Counted from the stretch's first letter, positions 46,426 to 57,682 are shown. The stretch is 64,000 nucleotides of DNA from Bacillus zhangzhouensis (GCF_000715205.1 NZ_JOTP01000011.1:62001-126000), one strand, 5' to 3'. Numbers and translations are program-made. The notes: a model not told the origin generated them from the letters alone.

Positions 46426-46544
46426 AACGTTCCTCCTCTTTCCTCATGGTGTTCTAAACAGAAGGCGTTTAAGCCTGTTGTTTCCATAGCATTCTTTCTC
46501 TCTTTCACACTATGAGACAGGAGGGGAGAATATGTACATTGAAC

Positions 46545-46576
46545 GAAAAAAAGGAACTGCTTGAAGGAGTTCCCTT
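46545..46576 (-). terminator. Terminator of the Yip1-domain gene
   Basis: On the minus strand AAAGGGAACT and AGTTCCTTT arms are followed by TTTTT, immediately after the stop codon. Confidence 0.75.
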
Positions 46577-47250
46577 TACATCATCCAGTTGACAGCCCGC
46601 TGGACATCAAATAAAAGTGTCATGATGAGAAAAAATGCGGCCAGCGGTGTGATGACGACAATGAAGGCTTGCCATACTCTTAGCTTCATCACAGCGACTA
46701 TGCCTAACACAGCCATCCCCAATATCCATGTCTTTGCATACGCATTAATAAGTTGCAATATATCGAGATAATACCAAACTTCAAAATGCTGATCTAAATA
46801 TGGTGAGATTTTCACAAATGTATACGGACCGAGCATCCCCACAGTGGAAATCCAAGTAAGAGCAAATAAAGCGGAAGGGAAAATGACCGTCAGCGTGCAG
46901 GCCTTGAGCACATCTCGATAAGGCGTTTTATTGCCAAAAAAGAGCCGTCCTAACCACTGTAAAATGAGTGAACCGATAAATAGAATGAAATTGCCTGCTA
47001 AAATACCAAAACCCGCCCCATGTAACAGAATAAAAGGGAATGGAATATGATTGCCCATATACTCGCTAAAATACCCTTCGTAGATCCAGCTCGTACCAGC
47101 GATACTTGCAAGGAGCATCATCAGCCAAATGGGGATAGAGGAATGTTGGTATGAGCGAATAATCGTTTTTGTTGCGATGAAAATTTTTAAAAATCGAAAA
47201 AATCCTTTTGCTTCCTCTTCTTGGGAGAGATCACTTTTCATAGCTTCCAA
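46576..47250 (-). CDS. Yip1-domain membrane protein of unknown function
   Basis: A 224-residue protein with a short cytoplasmic N-terminus and five transmembrane helices (IWLMMLLASIAGTSWIYEGYF, LLHGAGFGILAGNFILFIGSLILQWLGRL, ACTLTVIFPSALFALTWIS, TWILGMAVLGIVAVMKL, AFIVVITPLAAFFLIMTLLF). It fits the bacterial Yip1 family. Start TTG 47250 is nine bases after AAAGGAG; ATG 47241 is the alternative. Divergent from the sps operon. Confidence 0.72.
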   Translation of the reverse strand: MEAMKSDLSQEEEAKGFFRFLKIFIATKTIIRSYQHSSIPIWLMMLLASIAGTSWIYEGYFSEYMGNHIPFPFILLHGAGFGILAGNFILFIGSLILQWLGRLFFGNKTPYRDVLKACTLTVIFPSALFALTWISTVGMLGPYTFVKISPYLDQHFEVWYYLDILQLINAYAKTWILGMAVLGIVAVMKLRVWQAFIVVITPLAAFFLIMTLLFDVQRAVNWMM

Positions 47251-47347
47251 TGTTCTTTACTCCTTTAATACACACAAATGATTACTTATATTACCAAAAA
47301 GTTCGCGTTTTTCAAAGATAGATCAATAAAAAAATACAATTTTATAA

Positions 47348-48196
<849 letters not shown>

Positions 48197-48202
48197 CCTT
48201 AA

Positions 48203-49615
48203 GTGACGCACTATATTCATCATTATTGGCAAGTGTACTTTGAGTATGTGAATCTAATGAAGGACTTGTCCTATAAGCAAATTCCACTTGGCTTGATCAG
48301 TAATTTTTATCAATACATCAGCCCTGAAGTGAGAGAACATATGGAAGATGAAGCGTTTGGTCAAGAACTGACGACCACTTGTCCATCGCCGGAAGAGATT
48401 CAGCCATTTTTTGATCAACATAAACAGCAGATCAATCGTACCGCTTATCGTCCGACGAATGGAAAGGTATTGCTTCATTTCGAACACCTGCGCTTTACTG
48501 AACAAAATTACACACGGTTCCATCCGGATCAAACAGTGGTACTCGCTCGCTGGAAGAAGGCTGATTATTTCGGATTACCAGTCATCAGCAAGCCGGAATT
48601 AGCCGGAGAGGTTAATAAAGAAGCCCATGCTGAATATATTGAAAAAGCAAATGCTTTACTTAAACCTTACGCACAGCACCCTGTCTTTGGCAATGTCTTT
48701 TTTAGAGAAAAACTTCGGAAGGACATTGTGCAATTTATTGATGTGATTGACCAGACAGAAACACTATTTCACCTGCAGCCTATTGCAGCTGTCATTGTTG
48801 GGACGACGGAGGATGTTTACAGCCGTGTACTCGCTCTGCAAACAGTGAAACGCCATCTCACGAGTATCTGCCTTCAGCACGGCGCGCTCATGGGAGACGA
48901 AGCCTTTTTGCCGATTTTCACCACCTGCCACGGGGTGTTTGGAAAGTATGAAAAGGACTGGTATGAAGACAAAGGCTGTCAGCCTGAACAGGTGGAGATC
49001 ACAGGTCATCCGAGATTTGATTTGGTGAAGGAACGAACGCCGCTTCAACAGGAACTATTATTTCGTAAATTGAACTTCAGTCCAGCCAGAAAGACAGTGC
49101 TTGTGGCAACACAGCCGTTTTCAGAAGCCTTCTATGGTGATGTTCTTAAAACGATTGCAAAACGCAAAGACATTCAACTGATCATGAAGCCGCATCCGTG
49201 GGAAATCGCCCGAAACCGTTTAGATGAGTACGTGGCCATTGAGCGGGCGTGGAACCATGTGAGGTTGATAAAAAAAGAAATCGACTTGTATGATCTGTTG
49301 CCGTATATGGATATGGTCATTACGCTCACATCAACAGTCGGTCTAGAAGCGATGCTTTTTGAAAAGAGTGTGCTGATTGGGAAAATGACAGAAGGCAGAA
49401 GATACCCTTATTACGAGTCGCTTGGCAGCTATCATATGGAAAACCCTGTTGAACTGGCTGAGAAAGCAATTCGTATTTTGTCGGATGAACAAGAGATGAA
49501 GCTGGCGAAACAGCAAGGTGGTCATTTCATTAAACAGCATTATCCGCATGCGCGATCTACCGATGTTCTGCTTTCTCTGCTCAAAACAAAAACAGGTGTG
49601 GATTTTCAGAGATGA
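48203..49615 (+). CDS. spsB: Spore polysaccharide biosynthesis protein SpsB
   Basis: A 470-residue protein of the CDP-glycerol:glycerophosphotransferase / capsule polysaccharide transferase type. The C-terminal GT-B half contains LQHGALMGDEAFLP, EQVEITGHPRFDLVKER, MKPHPWEIARNR, DLLPYMDMVITLTSTVGLEAMLFEKSVLIG and GGHFIKQHYPHA, the donor-binding elements. It may link or modify glycan on the spore surface. GTG 48203 starts six bases after spsA. Confidence 0.88.
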   Translation: MTHYIHHYWQVYFEYVNLMKDLSYKQIPLGLISNFYQYISPEVREHMEDEAFGQELTTTCPSPEEIQPFFDQHKQQINRTAYRPTNGKVLLHFEHLRFTEQNYTRFHPDQTVVLARWKKADYFGLPVISKPELAGEVNKEAHAEYIEKANALLKPYAQHPVFGNVFFREKLRKDIVQFIDVIDQTETLFHLQPIAAVIVGTTEDVYSRVLALQTVKRHLTSICLQHGALMGDEAFLPIFTTCHGVFGKYEKDWYEDKGCQPEQVEITGHPRFDLVKERTPLQQELLFRKLNFSPARKTVLVATQPFSEAFYGDVLKTIAKRKDIQLIMKPHPWEIARNRLDEYVAIERAWNHVRLIKKEIDLYDLLPYMDMVITLTSTVGLEAMLFEKSVLIGKMTEGRRYPYYESLGSYHMENPVELAEKAIRILSDEQEMKLAKQQGGHFIKQHYPHARSTDVLLSLLKTKTGVDFQR

Positions 49616-49636
49616 AGATAGGGGTGTGCAAGCGAT

Positions 49637-50815
49637 ATGGGACAAAAGAGAGCACAATTTCTTCCTTATGCATTGCCTTTGATTGAGCAGGAGGAAATTG
49701 ACGAAGTCATTGGAACATTAAAGTCCGGCTGGCTGTCAACCGGACCAAAAGTGAGGCAATTTGAAGAAGAATTTCGGCAGCTGACAGGTGTGAAACACGC
49801 GATAGCTGTCAATTCATGTACAGCTGCTCTATTTTTAGCGTTAAAGGCGAAGGGAATTGGGGCTGGTGATGAAGTGATCACAACCCCACTGACGTTCTGC
49901 GCAACAGCCAATACGATCATCCATACGGGAGCAGCACCTATTTTTGTCGATATTGATCCAGAGACTCTCAATCTGGATGCAGAGAAATTGGAAGCGGTCA
50001 TCACACCACATACAAAAGCGATTGTACCTGTTCATTTTGCTGGTCAATCGTGCGATATGGACCGGATTTTGACCATTGCCAAAAAGTACGATTTGTTTGT
50101 GCTTGAGGATGCTGCTCATGCCCTCTATACGACGTATCATGGTCAGCCCATTGGATCAATTGGTGATGCAACCGCCTTTAGTTTTTATGCGACGAAAAAT
50201 ATAGCGACCGGAGAAGGCGGCATGCTGACGACAAATGATGATGCACTTGCCGCTCGAATCAGAAGACTAGCGCTCCATGGGATGAGCAAGGGAGCATGGA
50301 ATCGTTATGGAGAAAAGGGAACATGGTACTACGAGGTCGAGGAACCTGGCTATAAAATGAACATGTTTGACGTGCAGGCGTCGTTAGGACTTGTTCAGCT
50401 AAGCAGGCTGGATGACATGCAGGCGCGCAGAGAACAGATTGCGAAAGCATACAATCAGGCTTTTCAAAAAGAAGCAGGGTTGATCTTGCCGCCTGTCCAT
50501 CAAGAGGGAAGACATGCATGGCATTTGTACGTGCTGCAAGTTGATCCAAGAGAAGCATTCATCACACGTGATGAGATGATCGATCAGCTGCAAAAGGAGT
50601 ATAAAATCGGCACAAGTGTTCACTTTATTCCTGTTCATTTGCACCCATACTATCAACAAACATACAACTATTTACCAGAGGATTTCCCTGAATCACTCAC
50701 CTATTACAAGCGGACTCTCTCACTTCCTCTTTATCCAAGTATGACAGATGAAGATGTGCAGGATGTCATGACTGCGGTGTTATCTATTTTAAAAGATAAG
50801 AAGGCATCTTCATGA
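49637..50815 (+). CDS. spsC: PLP-dependent sugar aminotransferase SpsC
   Basis: DegT/DnrJ/EryC1 aminotransferase that should place an amino group on a nucleotide 4-keto sugar. The N-terminus PLIEQEEIDEVIGTLKSGWLSTGPKVRQFEEEF, the PLP phosphate site AVNSCTAALFLALKA, the Asp contact VLEDAAHALYTTYHG and the Schiff-base lysine in FSFYATKNIATGEGGML are all intact. 392 residues. In B. subtilis the spsC, D, E and G products act in nonulosonic (legionaminic-type) acid synthesis for the spore crust. Confidence 0.92.
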   Translation: MGQKRAQFLPYALPLIEQEEIDEVIGTLKSGWLSTGPKVRQFEEEFRQLTGVKHAIAVNSCTAALFLALKAKGIGAGDEVITTPLTFCATANTIIHTGAAPIFVDIDPETLNLDAEKLEAVITPHTKAIVPVHFAGQSCDMDRILTIAKKYDLFVLEDAAHALYTTYHGQPIGSIGDATAFSFYATKNIATGEGGMLTTNDDALAARIRRLALHGMSKGAWNRYGEKGTWYYEVEEPGYKMNMFDVQASLGLVQLSRLDDMQARREQIAKAYNQAFQKEAGLILPPVHQEGRHAWHLYVLQVDPREAFITRDEMIDQLQKEYKIGTSVHFIPVHLHPYYQQTYNYLPEDFPESLTYYKRTLSLPLYPSMTDEDVQDVMTAVLSILKDKKASS

Positions 50816-51687
50816 AGGTCGTTCATGCAATAGACGATCAGGTGCTCTCCACTTGGCTGGTGAAATATGGTCATCAAGCGGAACACATGAAAGGCTTCAA
50901 ACAGTTTGCTCTTGTCAGCGGTGCCCAGCTTAGAGCGGTGTTGTTATACGATTGGTCAAAATGGGAGAGCGGCATTTTTGATCAGCATATTTTTCATGTG
51001 AAGTTTGTGGAAGCTGAGTCAGCGCTTATCTTTAAAGAGTTGATGGAGAGATTCATCAACTGGATGAGAACGGAGAAATGTGATTTCTTCTTTTTACGTC
51101 TTGAAGCAGCTGATCTTGAAAAAAACCGCATTGTCCAAAGGCTATCACATGTGTACTATGTCGGCGGTCTCACTCGGCTTGAGGCACCGCCTGCTCGAAT
51201 GGAGATGCCATCAACTGGTCAAGATGTGATGATCAGTCTGCCAGCTGAAAATGAATACGATGAGGCAGTTTTACTAGGTGATCAGGCTTTTGTGAAAAGC
51301 CGGTATGCACTTGATCCATATTTAGACCAGAGTGTCGTCCAGCATTTCTATCAGGAATGGATGAGGAATAACTTACTCGGACGCGCAGATATCAATCTCG
51401 TGGCAAAGATGAACGATGAAGTGGTTGGTCTGATTCAAGGGATGACAAAGGGCGATGAGATGGCACTTGAGCTTTTTGCGATTAGACCGGATGCACAAGG
51501 AAAAGGGATTGGGAAGAAGCTATTTATTGAGATGATGAAGGTCTCTTATGATAGAGGGCATCGATTCATTTCTGCCGGGACACAGCTGCATAACACGACA
51601 GCCATCCAGCTGTATGAAAAGATGGGATTTAGAACAACAAATGCCTTTTTGTATTACCATGTGTGGCCAAAAAAAGGAGAGAGGTAA
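50812..51687 (+). CDS. spsD: GNAT-type N-acetyltransferase SpsD
   Basis: A 291-residue two-part protein. The C-terminal half is a clear GNAT domain with the acetyl-CoA pyrophosphate loop RPDAQGKGIGKKLFIEMM and AGTQLHNTTAIQLYEKMGFR. The N-terminal half (FFFLRLEAADLEKNRIVQRLSHVYYVGGLTRLEAP) resembles degenerate GNAT or TDP-fucosamine acetyltransferase N-domains. It probably acetylates the amino sugar made by SpsC. Overlaps spsC by four bases. Confidence 0.88.
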   Translation: MKVVHAIDDQVLSTWLVKYGHQAEHMKGFKQFALVSGAQLRAVLLYDWSKWESGIFDQHIFHVKFVEAESALIFKELMERFINWMRTEKCDFFFLRLEAADLEKNRIVQRLSHVYYVGGLTRLEAPPARMEMPSTGQDVMISLPAENEYDEAVLLGDQAFVKSRYALDPYLDQSVVQHFYQEWMRNNLLGRADINLVAKMNDEVVGLIQGMTKGDEMALELFAIRPDAQGKGIGKKLFIEMMKVSYDRGHRFISAGTQLHNTTAIQLYEKMGFRTTNAFLYYHVWPKKGER

Positions 51688-51688
51688 G

Positions 51689-52813
51689 ATGGCACATTTC
51701 TATATTGGAGATCGCAAAGTGGGGGATGGTGCGCCTGTCTTTATCATTGCAGAGGCAGGCATTAACCATGATGGAAAGCTGGATCAGGCCCTTGCTTTAA
51801 TTGATGTGGCAAAAGAAGCAGGTGCCGATGCGGTGAAGTTTCAGATGTTTCAAGCTGATCGGATGTATCAAAAGGAACCGGGTTTGTACGAAACGGCCAA
51901 AGGTGAAGAAGTGTCCATTTTTTCTTTAGTGGAACAAATGGAGCTGCCGCCAGAATGGCTGCCAGCTTTATTAACACGTTGTGAGGAAAAGGGACTGATC
52001 TTTTTAAGCACAGTGTGTGACGAGGAATCTGCGGATTTATTGAATCAAACCGATCCGCCTGCTTTTAAACTGGCATCCTATGAAATCAATCATTTACCTC
52101 TTTTGCGTCACACCGCTTCTTTTCAAAAGCCGATCATTTTTTCAACAGCTGGGGCAACCATTGCCGATGTTCATGAAGCATATGAGGCCATTACAAGCCA
52201 GCAAAATAAGCAAATCGCCATTATGCATTGTGTGGCAAAGTATCCTGCACCAAGAGCATTCACGAATCTTCGTGTGCTTCAAACCTTAACCTCAGCTTTT
52301 CCTGAGGCAGTCATTGGCTTTTCAGATCATAGTGAGCATCCGACTGAAGCGCCTGTTGCCGCTGTGAAGCTTGGGACAGCCATGATTGAAAAGCATTTTA
52401 CAGTGGATAAAACATTACCTGGAGCAGATCATTCCTTTGCCCTTAATCCTGAAGAATTAAAGGAAATGGTTCAACATATTCGAGCAGCAGAAAAGCAACG
52501 AAATCAAACAGAAGCAGACGCTCATTCTGTGTCAGAGGAGCTTCTTGGCAGTTCTTATAAAACGACAACAGCCATTGAAGGTCAGATTCGTGAATTTGCG
52601 TATCGAGGGATTTTTACGACAAGAGACATTGCAAAGGGCGAGACATTGACTGCAGAAAATCTAGCTGTATTACGTCCAGGGCAAAAAAGCCAAGGCCTGC
52701 ACCCGCGATACATGGAGCTTTTACTTGGCGCACAGGCTGTGAGAGACATCCCAGCCCATACAGGCGTTTCGTGGAAAGATGTGCTCACGGAGGAGTCCCA
52801 AAATGATCAATGA
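51689..52813 (+). CDS. spsE: Sialic/nonulosonic acid synthase SpsE (NeuB family)
   Basis: Condenses an acylamino hexose with phosphoenolpyruvate to form a nine-carbon acid. The N-terminal TIM barrel (about 1-285) has FIIAEAGINHDGKLDQALALIDVAKEAGADAVKFQMF, FKLASYEINHLPLL, MHCVAKYPAP, GFSDHSEHPTEAPVAAVKLGTAMIEKHFTVD and PGADHSFALNPEEL. The C-terminal part is an antifreeze-like SAF domain (FTTRDIAKGETLTAENLAVLRPGQ). 374 residues. ATG 51689 has AAAGGAGAGAGG upstream. Confidence 0.93.
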   Translation: MAHFYIGDRKVGDGAPVFIIAEAGINHDGKLDQALALIDVAKEAGADAVKFQMFQADRMYQKEPGLYETAKGEEVSIFSLVEQMELPPEWLPALLTRCEEKGLIFLSTVCDEESADLLNQTDPPAFKLASYEINHLPLLRHTASFQKPIIFSTAGATIADVHEAYEAITSQQNKQIAIMHCVAKYPAPRAFTNLRVLQTLTSAFPEAVIGFSDHSEHPTEAPVAAVKLGTAMIEKHFTVDKTLPGADHSFALNPEELKEMVQHIRAAEKQRNQTEADAHSVSEELLGSSYKTTTAIEGQIREFAYRGIFTTRDIAKGETLTAENLAVLRPGQKSQGLHPRYMELLLGAQAVRDIPAHTGVSWKDVLTEESQNDQ

Positions 52814-53543
52814 TGTGCTCTTTGTGATACAGGCTAGGATGGGTTCGACAAGGCTGCCAAAAAAGGTAATGAAACCGATCGGAGGTATGGCGCTGATCGA
52901 TTTGATTGTTGAACGGGTAAAGCAATCAAACCATTACAATCACAAAACGCAAAACCTCATGATCGCCACCACAGTTGAGGCAGAAGATGACCTGTTGGCT
53001 CATTATTGTTTATCAAAGGGCTATAAGGTGTTTCGTGGCAGTGAGACGGATGTGCTGCAGCGTTTTGCTCAGATTGTCCGTCAGTTTGAACCACAAACTG
53101 TTGTACGCTTAACGGGAGATAATCCATTCATAGATCCGGCACTTTTGTCGAAAATGCTTGAAAAACATAGACTGGAGAAGGCTGATTACACGTATACAAA
53201 CGGAACACCACTCGGTATTTCCGGGGAAATGATTGATGCACCTATTTTAAGTGAAATCGACAATTTTCCCCTCTCGCAGCCGGAGCGTGAGCATGTCACA
53301 CTGTATATCAGAAAGCATCCTGAGCAATTTCACCTTCAATTATTCACACCGCCCAAAGAACTTGCATATCCTGCTTATCGATTCACAATTGATACAGAAG
53401 AAGATTACGTGTTTGCTACCCGTTTACTTGAGAAAGCTGGTGGTTCCATTGCTGCGCCAACGGCTGAGCTCATATCCATCTGTGAACAAGATCCAGACAT
53501 TGTTCGGTTGAATCAATTTGTGAGACAGAAGGATGCTGAATGA
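52803..53543 (+). CDS. spsF: Cytidylyltransferase-type protein SpsF
   Basis: A 246-residue nucleotidyltransferase with the CMP-sugar synthetase start FVIQARMGSTRLPKKVMKPIGGMALIDLIVERV, followed by IATTVEAEDDLLAHYC, VFRGSETDVLQRF and VRLTGDNPFIDPALL. It probably activates the nonulosonic acid as a CMP-sugar, though SpsF proteins lie in a separate branch from NeuA. ATG 52803 overlaps the end of spsE by 11 bases. Confidence 0.9.
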   Translation: MINDVLFVIQARMGSTRLPKKVMKPIGGMALIDLIVERVKQSNHYNHKTQNLMIATTVEAEDDLLAHYCLSKGYKVFRGSETDVLQRFAQIVRQFEPQTVVRLTGDNPFIDPALLSKMLEKHRLEKADYTYTNGTPLGISGEMIDAPILSEIDNFPLSQPEREHVTLYIRKHPEQFHLQLFTPPKELAYPAYRFTIDTEEDYVFATRLLEKAGGSIAAPTAELISICEQDPDIVRLNQFVRQKDAE

Positions 53544-54568
53544 ACAAAAAAATCATGATTGTTGTCTATGGTGGTTTTTTAAGAGGGATGGGGCATGTCA
53601 TCAGAATGAAACGGTTAGCAAGGGAGCTGCTTGAGGAGGGGAACGACCTATTTTTCTATACAAATGAGCAGATTTGTGTAGAAATGCTTTCGCATCCAGA
53701 TTGGCACGTCCACATGGTGCAGGAGTCAAATGCGCTCCTTCAGCTGCGGCAGGATATGAAAGAGCTGAAGCCAGATCTCCTACTGATTGATGTCATTGAA
53801 TGTGACCTGTACTTCCTCCGAATGATTAAGCATTCCTGCGGCCCTGCAAGGCTGGTCTTATTCGAGGAAAAAAGAGCGGAAGCCTGTCAGCTTGCGGATG
53901 CTGTCGTGAACGGTATTTATGGAGGGCTGGACGGGAAGCACATGCAAGTCAATGGGACGACATATTTTTATGGAACGCCTTATTTATTGTTAGATCATGA
54001 GATTGGCAGATTAAAAGACACATATGAGGTTCGAAAAGAATGCAAAAAGGTGGTCATCAGTCTTGGGGGCAGTGATCCGCGCGGATTGTTACCGAAGGCT
54101 GTATCAGCACTCCTCACAGCAAATCATTTACACATTCTAGGGATTACAGGAAAAGCCTCTCATATCAAAGAACAAGTAGACGCTGAGCATATTCAATTCA
54201 TTCGTCATACAGATCAATTAACTGCCCTGCTATGGGAAGCTGATTTGGCTATTGTGGCAGGAGGCATGACATTATATGAGGCGGTTTGTATAGGGGTGCC
54301 CAGCATTGTACTTTCGCAAGTAGACCATCAAGCAGTTACAGCCAGTAATTTTGCGCAAAAGGGAGCCTGTCTACATCTTGGATTAGGTGATCATGTGGAA
54401 GAAACAGATATATTACGTGCTGCTCGAAGGCTGTCCGGCAGCTACTTTCTCCGCAGGAGTATCCATCTCAACGGACGGACACTCATTGATGGAAAAGGAA
54501 CCGAACGAGTGAAAAACATTCTTATACACCTCATGAATCATCACCAAAAAGAACATAAGGATGTGTAG
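53540..54568 (+). CDS. spsG: PseG-like nucleotide-sugar hydrolase/transferase SpsG
   Basis: A 342-residue GT-B fold protein of the PseG/SpsG family, which cleaves UDP from an acylated UDP-amino sugar before the NeuB-type step. Landmarks are [24 protein letters not shown] (Gly-rich loop with catalytic-type His), [42 protein letters not shown] and the tail with [20 protein letters not shown]. Start overlaps the spsF stop by four bases. Confidence 0.88.
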   Translation: MNKKIMIVVYGGFLRGMGHVIRMKRLARELLEEGNDLFFYTNEQICVEMLSHPDWHVHMVQESNALLQLRQDMKELKPDLLLIDVIECDLYFLRMIKHSCGPARLVLFEEKRAEACQLADAVVNGIYGGLDGKHMQVNGTTYFYGTPYLLLDHEIGRLKDTYEVRKECKKVVISLGGSDPRGLLPKAVSALLTANHLHILGITGKASHIKEQVDAEHIQFIRHTDQLTALLWEADLAIVAGGMTLYEAVCIGVPSIVLSQVDHQAVTASNFAQKGACLHLGLGDHVEETDILRAARRLSGSYFLRRSIHLNGRTLIDGKGTERVKNILIHLMNHHQKEHKDV

Positions 54569-54570
54569 AT

Positions 54571-55311
54571 GTGAAGGGAGTTATTTTAGCAGGAGGAAAA
54601 GGATCGCGACTGGCCCCATTAACGAAGATTTTTAACAAACATTTATTGCCGGTTGGTCCATATCCGATGATTTATTGGTCATTGTTCAAACTGAAAGAAG
54701 CAGGTATTTTAGATGTGATGCTGATTTCACAAGAAGAACAAATCCCGCTGTTTCAAAAATTGCTTGAGGGCGATCAGGGACTTGGGATGAACATTGTTTA
54801 TCAAGTACAGCCAGAGGCTTCTGGCATTTCAGACGGTTTATCCTATGCAAAGCCCTTTGTAGAAGGAGAGAAGTTTGTGCTCATGCTTGGTGATAACGTA
54901 TTTGAGGATTCATTAAGCCCTTTTGTCGAAGCCTTTCAGCGGCAAGAAAGCGGAGCTAAGGTCCTTTTGAAAGAAGTCGCAGATCCGAAGCGGTTTGGCA
55001 TTGCAGAAATTGATGCTGCACACCACCGGATTTTATCAATAGAAGAAAAGCCAGAGCATCCGCGTTCATCCTATTGCGTCACTGGTATCTATTTTTATGA
55101 TCAAGAAGTCTTTCAATATATTGAGAAAATCTCGCCGTCAGATCGAGGCGAATTAGAGATTACAGATGTGAATAATCTCTATATCTCTAATAGCCAACTG
55201 ACCTATGATATGTTAAAAGGGTGGTGGATTGATGCTGGAACACATGAATCTCTCCACCAAGCATCTACGAAAATGTTTGAAACGATGAAGAAAAAAGAGG
55301 GATACGAATGA
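54571..55311 (+). CDS. spsI: Glucose-1-phosphate thymidylyltransferase SpsI
   Basis: Makes dTDP-glucose from dTTP and glucose-1-phosphate, the first step of dTDP-rhamnose synthesis. It has the signature [33 protein letters not shown], substrate loops [16 protein letters not shown] and [10 protein letters not shown], then [20 protein letters not shown] and [11 protein letters not shown]. 246 residues, the short RmlA form. GTG 54571 start is two bases after spsG. First of the four rhamnose genes. Confidence 0.93.
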   Translation: MKGVILAGGKGSRLAPLTKIFNKHLLPVGPYPMIYWSLFKLKEAGILDVMLISQEEQIPLFQKLLEGDQGLGMNIVYQVQPEASGISDGLSYAKPFVEGEKFVLMLGDNVFEDSLSPFVEAFQRQESGAKVLLKEVADPKRFGIAEIDAAHHRILSIEEKPEHPRSSYCVTGIYFYDQEVFQYIEKISPSDRGELEITDVNNLYISNSQLTYDMLKGWWIDAGTHESLHQASTKMFETMKKKEGYE

Positions 55312-56273
55312 CGAAGTCTTATTTAATAACAGGCGGTGCGGGATTTATCGGACTGAATTTTGTGAAACTGCTGCTTCAGGAATCAGATGTCCGGCTCACC
55401 GTATTTGATAAATTAACGTATGCCAGTCATCCAGAGGAAGTGGATCAATTATCAAATCTGCCTCATTTCCGTTTTATTCAAGGGGATATCACCCTGCAGC
55501 ATGAGCTGGATCAAGTATTTGATGAAGCCTATGATGCCATCATTCATTTTGCAGCAGAATCGCATGTCGATCGCAGTATTGAATCGGCAGAACCTTTTAT
55601 TCAAACAAACGTCCTTGGTACCTATCGTATGCTGGAAGCTGTCTTAAAGGGAAAGGCGAAAAAACTCATTCATATTTCAACAGATGAAGTATATGGAGAT
55701 TTGGAGCTGGATGATCCTGCTTTCACAGAACAAACACCACTCTCACCGAATAATCCTTATTCAGCAAGCAAGGCGAGTTCAGACCTGCTTGTGAAATCCT
55801 ATATCCACACCCACCAATTACCCGCAATGATCACACGATGCAGCAATAACTATGGACCCTATCAGCATGAGGAGAAATTAATCCCGACCATTATCAGAAA
55901 AGCGGTCAATGGCGAAAAGATTCCGATTTATGGAGACGGCCAGCAGATTCGTGATTGGCTGTATGTAGAGGATCATGCGAGAGCTGTGAAGCAGGTAGTA
56001 GAGAACGGGACAGCCGGGCAGGTGTACAATATTGGCGGTGGCAACGAGAAAACGAATCTCGATTTAACCAAAACCATTCTCACTCAACTTGGCATCAGTC
56101 ATGACCAAATTGCGTTTATTCAAGATCGAAAAGGGCATGACAGACGGTATGCTATTGATGCCAGTAAGCTAAAAGGAGAGCTCGGCTGGGCGCAGGAGAC
56201 TTCATTTGAAGAAGGTATCGAAAAAACGATCAATTGGTATCGTGCCAAATATGATCAGAGCGAAGAAGGGTGA
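55308..56273 (+). CDS. spsJ: dTDP-glucose 4,6-dehydratase SpsJ
   Basis: Converts dTDP-glucose to dTDP-4-keto-6-deoxyglucose with bound NAD. Short-chain dehydrogenase fold with the NAD motif [16 protein letters not shown], the [13 protein letters not shown] motif, [12 protein letters not shown] with the dehydratase Asp-Glu pair, catalytic [17 protein letters not shown] and [18 protein letters not shown]. 321 residues. Overlaps spsI by four bases. Confidence 0.94.
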   Translation: MTKSYLITGGAGFIGLNFVKLLLQESDVRLTVFDKLTYASHPEEVDQLSNLPHFRFIQGDITLQHELDQVFDEAYDAIIHFAAESHVDRSIESAEPFIQTNVLGTYRMLEAVLKGKAKKLIHISTDEVYGDLELDDPAFTEQTPLSPNNPYSASKASSDLLVKSYIHTHQLPAMITRCSNNYGPYQHEEKLIPTIIRKAVNGEKIPIYGDGQQIRDWLYVEDHARAVKQVVENGTAGQVYNIGGGNEKTNLDLTKTILTQLGISHDQIAFIQDRKGHDRRYAIDASKLKGELGWAQETSFEEGIEKTINWYRAKYDQSEEG

Positions 56274-56276
56274 CGG

Positions 56277-57131
56277 ATGAAAGTTTTAATCACCGGTGCA
56301 GGCGGTCAATTAGGGAAAGAATTGAGCAAACAGCTCAAGGAAAAAAACTTCATCGTCATTGCCTTAACAAGGAGCATGCTCAATATCGCAGATCAACAGG
56401 CAGTCAGACACGCGATGAGACATTTCCGGCCTGATATTGTTGTCAGTGCGGCAGCATATACATCTGTTGATCAATGTGAAATAGAAACGGAAAAGGCCTA
56501 TCTTGTGAATGGCATTGGCGCCTATTATACAGCGCTGGAAGCAAAGAACGTAGGGGCAGATGTGTTACATGTCAGTACAGATTATGTGTTTGACGGGCAA
56601 GCAGCTACCCCTTATCAGGTCGATGCACAGGCGGATCCTCAAACCATTTATGGAAAGAGTAAAAAGCTTGGTGAGGAATTGATTCACCTTGTGTCAGATG
56701 AAGTGAAAATCATCCGTACATCTTGGCTCTATGGACATGAGGGACACAACTTTGTGAATACCATTCTTCGGCTCGCTCAAACGAAGGATCATTTGCGCAT
56801 TGTGAATGATCAAATAGGCTCTCCTACGTATACAAAGGATGTAGCAGAGGCCTTGATTCATTTAATTGATCAGAAGGCAGGCATTTATCATGTCAGTAAC
56901 CGAGAGAGTTGTTCCTGGTTTGATTTTGCGTCAGAAATTGTTGCGAAAAGCGGCCTGTCTACAACCATTGAGTCGATTTCCACGGAAGAGTATGGCTTCC
57001 AAACACCTCGTCCAGCCTATTCTGTTTTAGACCTTCAAGCGATTGAAGCCACAGGCTGGCAGCCAAGACATTGGAAGGATGCACTTCACGAATATTTGCA
57101 GAAAGAAGGGAGATGGTATCAGCATGATTGA
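56277..57131 (+). CDS. spsK: dTDP-4-dehydrorhamnose reductase SpsK
   Basis: Last step of dTDP-L-rhamnose synthesis. It has the RmlD landmarks: VLITGAGGQLGKELSKQL for NADPH, RPDIVVSAAAYTSVDQCE, HVSTDYVFDGQAATPY, the catalytic YGKSKKLGEE and RTSWLYGHEGHNFVNTILRL. 284 residues. Its end overlaps the start of spsL by eight bases. Confidence 0.93.
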   Translation: MKVLITGAGGQLGKELSKQLKEKNFIVIALTRSMLNIADQQAVRHAMRHFRPDIVVSAAAYTSVDQCEIETEKAYLVNGIGAYYTALEAKNVGADVLHVSTDYVFDGQAATPYQVDAQADPQTIYGKSKKLGEELIHLVSDEVKIIRTSWLYGHEGHNFVNTILRLAQTKDHLRIVNDQIGSPTYTKDVAEALIHLIDQKAGIYHVSNRESCSWFDFASEIVAKSGLSTTIESISTEEYGFQTPRPAYSVLDLQAIEATGWQPRHWKDALHEYLQKEGRWYQHD

Positions 57132-57579
57132 TGGTGTACAAACGAAAAAACTCATGAAACATTGTGATGATCGCGGCTTTTTTGCAGAGCTCATTCGAGA
57201 TGACGAACCGATGCTGAAGCGCTTTGGGCAGGCGTCGTGGTCGAAAAGCTTTCCAGGAGTGATCAAAGCCTTTCATTACCATGAAAAACAAGACGATGTT
57301 TGGTTTTTTCCAGCAGGTCATGCACAGGTTGTTTTATACGATTTGAGAGAGGGTTCTCCGACAAACGGTCAAACCGATGTGTATTATATGGGAGAAGATA
57401 ATCCGATGCTGCTTCTTATTCCGAAAGGTGTTGCACATGGCTACCGTGTGCTAGGCGAGACGCCGCTGCAAATTGTTTATTTTACTACAGAATCCTACGA
57501 CCCGAAAAACCCAGATGAAAAGAGAATCGCTTGGAATGATCAGACGATCGGGTTTGACTGGGAAACGACGTTTAAATAG
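57124..57579 (+). CDS. spsL: dTDP-4-dehydrorhamnose 3,5-epimerase-type protein SpsL
   Basis: A 151-residue cupin-fold epimerase of the RmlC family. Visible landmarks are HCDDRGFFAELIRDDE, QASWSKSFPGVIKAFHYHEKQDDVWFFPAGHAQVVLYDLRE (catalytic His region) and LLLIPKGVAHGYRVLGETPLQIVYFTTESYDP with the catalytic Tyr region. Slightly shorter than classical RmlC (about 180) but equal to B. subtilis SpsL. Last gene of the sps operon; a terminator follows. Confidence 0.92.
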   Translation: MIDGVQTKKLMKHCDDRGFFAELIRDDEPMLKRFGQASWSKSFPGVIKAFHYHEKQDDVWFFPAGHAQVVLYDLREGSPTNGQTDVYYMGEDNPMLLLIPKGVAHGYRVLGETPLQIVYFTTESYDPKNPDEKRIAWNDQTIGFDWETTFK

Positions 57580-57584
57580 AGAAC

Positions 57585-57616
57585 AGAGGCCTTTCGCAGG
57601 AGAAAGGTCTTTTTTT
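57585..57616 (+). terminator. Terminator of the sps operon
   Basis: AGGCCTTTC and GAAAGGTCT arms with a short loop, followed by seven T. Confidence 0.8.
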
Positions 57617-57682
57617 GTTGAAATACATTCTGTATGTGTCATTTTATGTATATTTACTAAGTTGAAAAGAAAAGGGATGTGG

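Noticed and set aside
56959-57321. A 120-codon minus-strand frame over spsK/spsL
   Set aside because: It is antisense to two clearly conserved genes and resembles nothing.
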